DNA from: Kitasatospora herbaricolor
GTDB taxonomy: Bacteria; Actinomycetota; Actinomycetes; Streptomycetales; Streptomycetaceae
Direction: 5' to 3'
Assembly: GCF_030813695.1 (NCBI RefSeq)
Contig: NZ_JAUSVA010000002.1
Coordinates: 5,146,001-5,210,000, forward strand
Length of the DNA stretch: 64,000 nucleotides
A program made the translations under genes and the position numbers. The notes below the pieces were generated by a model that ran no database searches, was not told the origin of the DNA, and worked only from the letters and a program-made list of their open reading frames with translations. Positions 58,687 to 64,000 of the stretch are shown piece by piece (positions within the stretch are counted from its first letter, which is position 1; every line of letters begins with the position of its first letter).

Positions 58687-61233
58687 TCAGGCGGTGTCCT
58701 CCAGCTCGGCGACGCCGGTGATCCGGTGCAGCGCGAAGGTGCGCAGCTCGTCCGAGTGGTGGTCGAAGGCCGTGACGAAGCCGCCCTCCACCTTCACCGG
58801 GTCGATCACCCGCTGCGAGGCCAGGCCCTCGGCGTTGATGTAGCCGATCCACATCCGCTCGCCGAGCAGGACCGCCGTCTGCAGCGCGGCCAGCGTGTCC
58901 GCCGCCTGCGAGCGGGGCAGCCGACGGGTGTCGGTGCGGGCCGGGCCGTCCTGGTGCGGCGTGGTGGCCGGGCCGGTGACGGTCTCCCGGCGGACGGCGG
59001 TGGCCGCCCGGTCGCCGGCCCGGACGGCCTTGACCGCCGCACCGAGCAGTGCGTCGTCCGGGACGGGCGGGCCGTCCGGCACGGGGGTGGGCGCGGTGCG
59101 CGGCGGGGTGCGGTGACTGCCCGGCCGGGTGATCAGCACATCGCCCTCGGCCGACTCGGCGGCCGGCGCGTAACCCATCTGGCGCAGGGCGCTCAGCAGC
59201 GCCTCGGGGCCGGCCTGGGCGGCCAGCACGGTGGGCGCCAGCAGCCGCAGCCGCAGGTCGGCGGAGCGGCGGTCGGCCAGCACCTCGGCGAGCAGCGCCG
59301 GGTCGTCGCAGCGCAGGTACGAGGAGGCGGCGCCGACCCGCAGCACGCCGTGCCGGCGGGCCACGTCGTCGACCAGGTAGCTGAGCGGCTGCGGGACCGG
59401 GGTGCGGGAGTGCTGCTCCAGGAAGGCGTGCAGGTCGGCGGCGCTGCGCCCGGCGTCCAGGGCCCGCCGGACGGACTCGGCGGTGAAGCGGTACACCGTC
59501 GCGCCGCCCTTGGACTCCACGTCGGCGCAGAGCGCGAGGGCCTGGGCCAGCGGGGCGAGCAGCGGGCCCGGGGCGATGGCGGTGAGGTCGGGCTGGAGGA
59601 TCACGTGGTCCAGCGGGCGGGGGAGCAGCGGGGCCAGCACGGCGGCCGCGTCCCGGCCCTCCAGCAGGGCGCGGGCCTGCGAGGACAGGGCGCCGCGGCC
59701 GGTCACGCCGAGCTGCTCGGCCTCGGTGAGGGTCCAGTCGGTGAGTTCGTCGCGCAGGTCGCGGCCCTCGGCGGTGGCCGGGCCGCCGCGCAGCGGGCGG
59801 TGCCAGCGCATGGCGGGGAGCAGGCCCTCGGCGGTGGAGGTGGAGCCCGGCGGCAGGCCGGCCAGCGCGGTGAGGGCGGCGCGGCGCACGGTCGGCGCCA
59901 GCGTGCGGTCGAGTTCGGGGCCGAGCGCGGCCCGGGCCTTGCCCTTGCCGTCCGGGGTGCCGGTGAGGGCGGCGACCCGGGTGCCGGCGAGCCAGGTGCG
60001 GGCGAGCAGGGCCCAGCGCTCGGCGGTGGGCTGCTGGAGCCAGGTGTCGTAGGCGGGGGTCGGGGCCCAGCGCTCGTCGGCCTCGCCGTCGGGGGCCAGC
60101 AGCCCGGCGCCGTAGGCGAGTTCCAGCCAGAACGCGGTGACCGGCTCGCTGCTGTCGAGGGCCTGGGCGGCGCGCTTGAGGTCGCGGACGCCGACGCCGC
60201 CGGCCCGCAGGGTGGCGGGCGGCTGCAGGCCCCAGAGGTCCAGCAGCTCCTCGACGGTGGTCACGGCGGTGTGGGCCTGGCCGGCCGCCGCGCTGTCCAC
60301 AGCCTGTGGATCGCGGACGGCGGGCCCCGCGACCGCCGCCGGCGGGACGGGCTCCACGCTGCGGTGGCTGCGGCCTCCGCGCAGGTGCAGGGCCAGCTCG
60401 CGGGGCAGCACCACGCTGCCGGGCGAGGAGGGCAGCAGCAGACCGCGGGCGATCAGCCACTCCACCGGACTGCGGGCGTCCTCGGCGGTGACCGGCCGGG
60501 TGGCGTCCGGGACGGTGCCGTTGGGCGGCCCCCAGACCAGCCGGTCCAGCAGTCGCAGCGAGGCCTCCGGCGCCTGGTCGAGCAGCGCGGCGCAGCGCTT
60601 GCGGTCGGCCAGCAGGGCGGCCAGCGCAGCCACGGCGGTGACCGGGTCGGGGGTCGGCGGCAGTCCGGCCGAGGCCAGCAGCTGTTGGAGCCGGGCCGGC
60701 GACATCCCGACGGTGGCCTCGGCGAGGGTCGGCCCGAGGCCCGTCCGGCCGGGGTTGGCGGCGCTGGGCGCGAGCGCCTCGCGGGCCGCGATCACCAGGT
60801 GCAGCGCGGTGTCCGGGCCCCAGAGCAGGGCCCGCTCGCGCAGGGTGGCCAGGGCGCCGGGGAGGGCTTCGGTGACGGCGGCGCGCTCGGCCGGCCCGAG
60901 CGGGGTGGCGCCGGGGTGGGGCTTGACCCGGGCCGGGCCGGTGAGCAGGTTCCGTACGGCGGTCAGCGGGCTGCCGTCGGGGAGGGCGGCCAAGGCCTCG
61001 GCGGCCTGCAGGGTGAAGCGGTCCAGCCGCTCCAGGGCGCGCAGGGCGGAGGCCCGGGAGGAGAGCCGGGCGGCGAGCTGGGTGAGGTCGCCGGGCACCG
61101 GGTTGAGCAGGTCGGGACGGGACCGGAGCAGGGCGGCCAGGGCCGCGTCGGGCCGGCTGCGGAGCTCCTCCGCGAGGGTGCGCGGGCCTGCGGCGGCGGC
61201 TCCGGGGCGTTGCTCGCCCTGCTGTGCGGTCAT
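58687..61233 (-). CDS. Large helicase-associated protein with C-terminal WYL domain
   Basis: An 848-residue protein. The middle resembles the Helicase_C_3 (XPB/Ssl2 N-terminal-like) family, seen around residues 480-720 with LDHVILQPDLTAIAPGPL and SYLVDDVARRHGVLRVG. There are no Walker motifs, so it is not itself a helicase. The end (about 785-848) matches a WYL domain (LGERMWIGYINAEG, ELRTFALHRITGV), known to bind single-stranded nucleic acid or ligands. Neighbouring the XPB gene is a conserved actinobacterial arrangement, so a partner role is likely. The ATG at 61233 has TAACCT 7 nt upstream. Confidence 0.78.
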   Translation of the reverse strand: MTAQQGEQRPGAAAAGPRTLAEELRSRPDAALAALLRSRPDLLNPVPGDLTQLAARLSSRASALRALERLDRFTLQAAEALAALPDGSPLTAVRNLLTGPARVKPHPGATPLGPAERAAVTEALPGALATLRERALLWGPDTALHLVIAAREALAPSAANPGRTGLGPTLAEATVGMSPARLQQLLASAGLPPTPDPVTAVAALAALLADRKRCAALLDQAPEASLRLLDRLVWGPPNGTVPDATRPVTAEDARSPVEWLIARGLLLPSSPGSVVLPRELALHLRGGRSHRSVEPVPPAAVAGPAVRDPQAVDSAAAGQAHTAVTTVEELLDLWGLQPPATLRAGGVGVRDLKRAAQALDSSEPVTAFWLELAYGAGLLAPDGEADERWAPTPAYDTWLQQPTAERWALLARTWLAGTRVAALTGTPDGKGKARAALGPELDRTLAPTVRRAALTALAGLPPGSTSTAEGLLPAMRWHRPLRGGPATAEGRDLRDELTDWTLTEAEQLGVTGRGALSSQARALLEGRDAAAVLAPLLPRPLDHVILQPDLTAIAPGPLLAPLAQALALCADVESKGGATVYRFTAESVRRALDAGRSAADLHAFLEQHSRTPVPQPLSYLVDDVARRHGVLRVGAASSYLRCDDPALLAEVLADRRSADLRLRLLAPTVLAAQAGPEALLSALRQMGYAPAAESAEGDVLITRPGSHRTPPRTAPTPVPDGPPVPDDALLGAAVKAVRAGDRAATAVRRETVTGPATTPHQDGPARTDTRRLPRSQAADTLAALQTAVLLGERMWIGYINAEGLASQRVIDPVKVEGGFVTAFDHHSDELRTFALHRITGVAELEDTA

Positions 61234-61368
61234 CCGGCCTAGGTTAGTCGGGTTCGGGCGGGGGTGGCGGCGTCGGGAGCCCCGGGGTCCTGGCGGGTGG
61301 TGGTGGGAGGCGCCGGGTGGGTAGCGTCGCGGTGGGCGGGATCGGGCGGGTGACCGGGGTGGTGGGCG

Positions 61369-62229
61369 ATGGTGGACGGCGAGTGGTGGCGGCTGAACGG
61401 GCCGCGGCGTGGCGACGGTGGCGGCGGGGCGGCGAAGGGTCCGGAGGAGCCGGCCGAGGGCGTGTACCTGCCGCCGGCCGCCGCGGTGCCGGCTCCCGCG
61501 CCCCCGACGGACCCACCGGCCGCGCGGGTGCCCGCGCCGCCGTCCTCGTCGCCGTCGGCCCCATCGCCCTCGGCACCCTCGTCGACGCCCTCGCAGCCGT
61601 CCGCCGGTCCGTCGGCCCGCCGGGGCGGGGTGCAGTGGCAGGCCGGTGGCGGGTTCGCCGACTGGGACGCCGTGCACATCGACTTCTCGGCCGTCGACGA
61701 GCCCGAGGCCGCGAGCGTGCCGGAACCCCGGGACGGCGACGCGGCACCGGGCGTGGCCGAGGCGGCCGAGGCGAGCCGGGAGCAGGCCACTGCCGCGAAG
61801 CCGGCCGGCCGGGGCCGTGCCGCACGCAGGGCGGCGAAGGAGCAGGCGGCTCAGGACGGGACCGCGCCGGCCGCTCGTCCCGGCCTGATGGCCGGCCGCC
61901 GGCCCGCACCGCTGCTGCTGCTCGCCTCGGCCCTGCTGGTGGGCGGCGCGGTGACCAGGACGGTGCTGGTGATGCTGGTGGGATGGGCACTGGCCTACCT
62001 CTCCCGCGGACTCGGCGACCGCAGCCGTAAGTTCGCCGTCCTCGGGATCCCGCTGCTGGCCCTGAGCGGACTGGTGCTCTGGTTCTGGGGCCGGGGCCAG
62101 GGAAAGTGGGGCCCGGCCCTGCAACCGGGCGAGCAGCTCTGGGGCGCGGCGCCGGGGGTGCTGAGGCTGGCGGCGGTCCTCTCCGCCGCGTACCTGCTGG
62201 TGGTGACGACGCGGCGGCGCGGGCCGTGA
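61369..62229 (+). CDS. Proline-rich membrane protein of unknown function
   Basis: A 286-residue protein: a Pro/Ala/Ser-rich, probably disordered N-terminal half (about 1-165, with a conserved-looking GGFADWDAVHIDFS motif), and a C-terminal half with three or four transmembrane helices. No family is recognised. It is divergent from the large helicase-associated gene. Confidence 0.65.
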   Translation: MVDGEWWRLNGPRRGDGGGGAAKGPEEPAEGVYLPPAAAVPAPAPPTDPPAARVPAPPSSSPSAPSPSAPSSTPSQPSAGPSARRGGVQWQAGGGFADWDAVHIDFSAVDEPEAASVPEPRDGDAAPGVAEAAEASREQATAAKPAGRGRAARRAAKEQAAQDGTAPAARPGLMAGRRPAPLLLLASALLVGGAVTRTVLVMLVGWALAYLSRGLGDRSRKFAVLGIPLLALSGLVLWFWGRGQGKWGPALQPGEQLWGAAPGVLRLAAVLSAAYLLVVTTRRRGP

Positions 62230-62301
62230 TCCGGAACTGCGACGTGCGGGACCGCGTCCCGAACATCAGGTCGTGCAGGCGAATCGACAGGGGGATCCGG
62301 A

Positions 62302-62856
62302 GTGCAACAGCGGACTCGACGTCATGTCGAGCGGGCGGTCCGGATCGCTGTGGCCGCGTGCGCGGCGATCCCCCTCGCCGGCTGCTTCCCCGCGGGCGGG
62401 GAGCCCGGGAAGCGCAGTCCCGGTGCCGCGGCCGGGGAGGTCACCGTGGTGCGTGGCGGCAAGGTGTACCCCCTCACCATCCGGGTCACGGACTGGCAGG
62501 TCGGTCCGCATCCGCAGGTCCCGGAGCGGGGAAACGCCGTGCACGTCAGCTACCGCAGCACCGCCACGGGCTACTTGCCCGAAGTCACCGTGGAGGTCGC
62601 GGTGTGCGCGGTGGACGCGGCGAACGTCGTGCTGCTGTGCACCGCCGTCGTCGCGCGACAGGAAGATCCCCGGATTCAGGACGGCGACTCCTGGATCGGC
62701 CCCGCCGACCTCCCCCGCAGTCTGTCCGAAACGGCCCGTGTCGTCCTCCTGCCGGACCAGCTGCGCCCAGGGCTGCACGCCGGTGACCCCAAGGACGGCG
62801 ACGGCTACGTGCCCCCCGGCCTCCCGGCACCAGGCGACCGACTGCGTACCGCCTGA
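62302..62856 (+). CDS. Putative lipoprotein of unknown function
   Basis: A 184-residue protein with a basic N-terminus and a lipobox ending IPLAGC (about residue 28). The mature part is beta-rich (VTDWQVGPHP, VHVSYRST) with one pair of cysteines (AVCAVDAANVVLLC) that could form a disulfide. The GTG at 62302 has AGGGGG 7 nt upstream. Function unknown. Confidence 0.7.
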   Translation: MQQRTRRHVERAVRIAVAACAAIPLAGCFPAGGEPGKRSPGAAAGEVTVVRGGKVYPLTIRVTDWQVGPHPQVPERGNAVHVSYRSTATGYLPEVTVEVAVCAVDAANVVLLCTAVVARQEDPRIQDGDSWIGPADLPRSLSETARVVLLPDQLRPGLHAGDPKDGDGYVPPGLPAPGDRLRTA

Positions 62857-62896
62857 GCCGAAGAGCAATTGCGGGGGCAACCCTCAGTCGGTGTCG

Positions 62897-63100
62897 TCAG
62901 GCGCCGAAGTCGGCGTAGCCGTCGAACTCGCCGGCCTTGACGCCCAGGAGGAACTTGGCGAACTTGGCGGGGGTGGTGCGGACTATGACCTCGCCGTCGT
63001 CGGACTCGCGGAGTTCGACCAGGCCGTCGACGGTGCGGACCTCGACGCAGTTGTCGCTCGCGCCGGAGTGGCTTGCCTTCTGCCAGGCCGTGCTAGCCAT
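62897..63100 (-). CDS. DUF397 protein
   Basis: A 67-residue DUF397 protein (WQKASHSGASDNCVEVR, followed by short strands). These proteins are encoded beside WhiJ-type XRE regulators in Streptomyces and act as their partners, in some cases described as toxin-antitoxin-like. The start overlaps the XRE gene end by 8 nt. Confidence 0.92.
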   Translation of the reverse strand: MASTAWQKASHSGASDNCVEVRTVDGLVELRESDDGEVIVRTTPAKFAKFLLGVKAGEFDGYADFGA

Positions 63101-63956
63101 GCTTGTTTTCCATTTCTTCCTTGATGGACCGCATGAAGTGTCGTGACTCGTCTTCGTCCAGCGCGGTGGACTTCATCTGATCGATGAGCGCGCGAAACCT
63201 CGCGAGGTGGGCCGGGGAGTCGAAAAGTTGAATGCCGTGACCGGTGTCCATCTGTGCGGCATCCAGCTCGGTGACTGGCCCCTCTGCATATGTGAAGTTC
63301 TCGCTTGGGCTCGGGACAGCGTTTGCGTCGAACGGAACCACTCGAACGGAGATGTTCGGGCTCGCGGAGTCCTCGACGAGAGCGCCGATTTGTTCGGCTT
63401 GGACCTTCGGCCCACTGAACTGCATGCGTAGGGCTGCCTCATGGACGAATGCGGTGTATGGCGTCACGCCGGACCGGACTACGCGCTGCCGTTGCATGCG
63501 AAAGGCCGTCCTGAGATCGACATCATGGCGGGCCGTCGGAGGGTAGGTCTGGGCGAACAATGCGGAGGCGTATGCGCCGGTCTGAAGGAGCCCGGGTACG
63601 AAGGTGCTCGTATAGGTGAAGAGCCTCCGCGCGTGTCCTTCAAGCTCCGCGACCTCAAGGAAGTCCGTGGCCAGGGTCTCGCGGTACTCCTCCCACCATC
63701 CGGGCTTCTCGCGGGCCGTGACGATGTCGGCGAGGGCGTCGATCAGGGGCTCGTTGACGCACATGCACGTTGCGGCGATCGTCCGCAGCCGTTCCACGCT
63801 GATGCCGATCTTCCCCGACTCCATCTGCGTCACCTGGGCGGGGTTCATTCCGACGGCCCGGCCGAGCTGGCTGCCTCCGAAACCTGCCTGCTCTCGCATC
63901 CTTCGCAGCTCCGTGCCCAGCCTGCGCTGACGGAGTGTGGGGTTGGTACGAGCCAT
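63093..63956 (-). CDS. XRE regulator with DUF5753 (WhiJ/Scr1 type)
   Basis: A 287-residue regulator: an N-terminal helix-turn-helix (RRMREQAGFGGSQLGRAVG, QVTQMESGK) and a C-terminal DUF5753 domain (VPGLLQTGAYASALF, RQRVVRSG). It forms a unit with the DUF397 gene that overlaps its end by 8 nt. Family members control development or antibiotic genes. GGAAGGA lies 5 nt before the ATG. Codon use is visibly less GC-rich at third positions than the neighbouring core genes. Confidence 0.92.
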   Translation of the reverse strand: MARTNPTLRQRRLGTELRRMREQAGFGGSQLGRAVGMNPAQVTQMESGKIGISVERLRTIAATCMCVNEPLIDALADIVTAREKPGWWEEYRETLATDFLEVAELEGHARRLFTYTSTFVPGLLQTGAYASALFAQTYPPTARHDVDLRTAFRMQRQRVVRSGVTPYTAFVHEAALRMQFSGPKVQAEQIGALVEDSASPNISVRVVPFDANAVPSPSENFTYAEGPVTELDAAQMDTGHGIQLFDSPAHLARFRALIDQMKSTALDEDESRHFMRSIKEEMENKHG

Positions 63957-64000
63957 GGGTTCCTTCCGGCGCAAGGGTTGCCCCAGTCTGCCGCGTTGAC

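Overview
The window is chromosomal core DNA of a very GC-rich, high-coding-density actinomycete of the Streptomycetaceae. The evidence is the near-exclusive use of G/C at third codon positions, frequent GTG/TTG starts, and family markers: a Nur-type nickel regulator, the c-di-GMP anti-sigma factor RsiG, a CdgB-type diguanylate cyclase, DasR-like operators beside nagKA, a LAxTG (class E sortase) signal, and a WhiJ-type XRE/DUF397 pair. Streptomyces or Kitasatospora are both possible. No rRNA, tRNA, insertion sequence, prophage or CRISPR array was found.

Layout. (1) 37-4543: nur, ygfZ-like, dtd, rsiG, an asparaginase and a dodecin. (2) 4642-11821: a heme acquisition island with the ABC transporter hmuTUV, two two-domain HtaA surface proteins and the heme oxygenase hmuO. 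Iron boxes sit in the divergent hmuT/htaA promoter and in the hmuO promoter, and two unexplained tandem palindromes lie upstream of hmuO. (3) 12070-28473: the conserved actinobacterial block ppa, dacB, DUF2342, tilS, hpt, ftsH, folE, folP, folB, folK, DUF3180, shared in outline with mycobacteria. It is interrupted by a ferritin-like protein, an esterase, a LysX/MprF-type protein and an NTF2-like gene. (4) 28659-32475: a coiled-coil membrane protein, TerD, arfB and a flavin reductase. (5) 32866-41523: cdgB behind a perfect Crp-type site, a membrane-anchored beta-sandwich protein, nagK-nagA behind DasR-type sites, a DeoR regulator, an orphan sugar-binding lipoprotein with its own dre-like palindrome, a cupin and a DUF3263 protein. 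(6) 41625-45014: trehalose (otsB, otsA) and glucosylglycerate (gpgS) synthesis. (7) 45187-49804: a SAM-I riboswitch before thrC, a CysO/MoaD-like carrier, a cold-shock protein, and groEL behind two CIRCE elements. (8) 49965-61233: an HD protein, a PadR regulator with its membrane partner, cutC, a HelR-like ATPase, an XPB helicase and its large WYL-tailed neighbour. (9) 61369-63956: membrane and lipoprotein genes and an XRE/DUF397 pair.

How it works together. The heme island imports heme through surface proteins and the HmuTUV transporter, and hmuO would release its iron, all under iron repression. The folate genes share a block with ftsH and hpt. The window holds both a maker of c-di-GMP (CdgB) and an effector (RsiG). 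nagKA and the sugar-binding lipoprotein look DasR-controlled. An unusual signal runs through the whole window: at least ten genes have a TANNNT-like hexamer ending exactly 7 nt before the start codon and mostly no Shine-Dalgarno sequence, as expected for leaderless transcripts.
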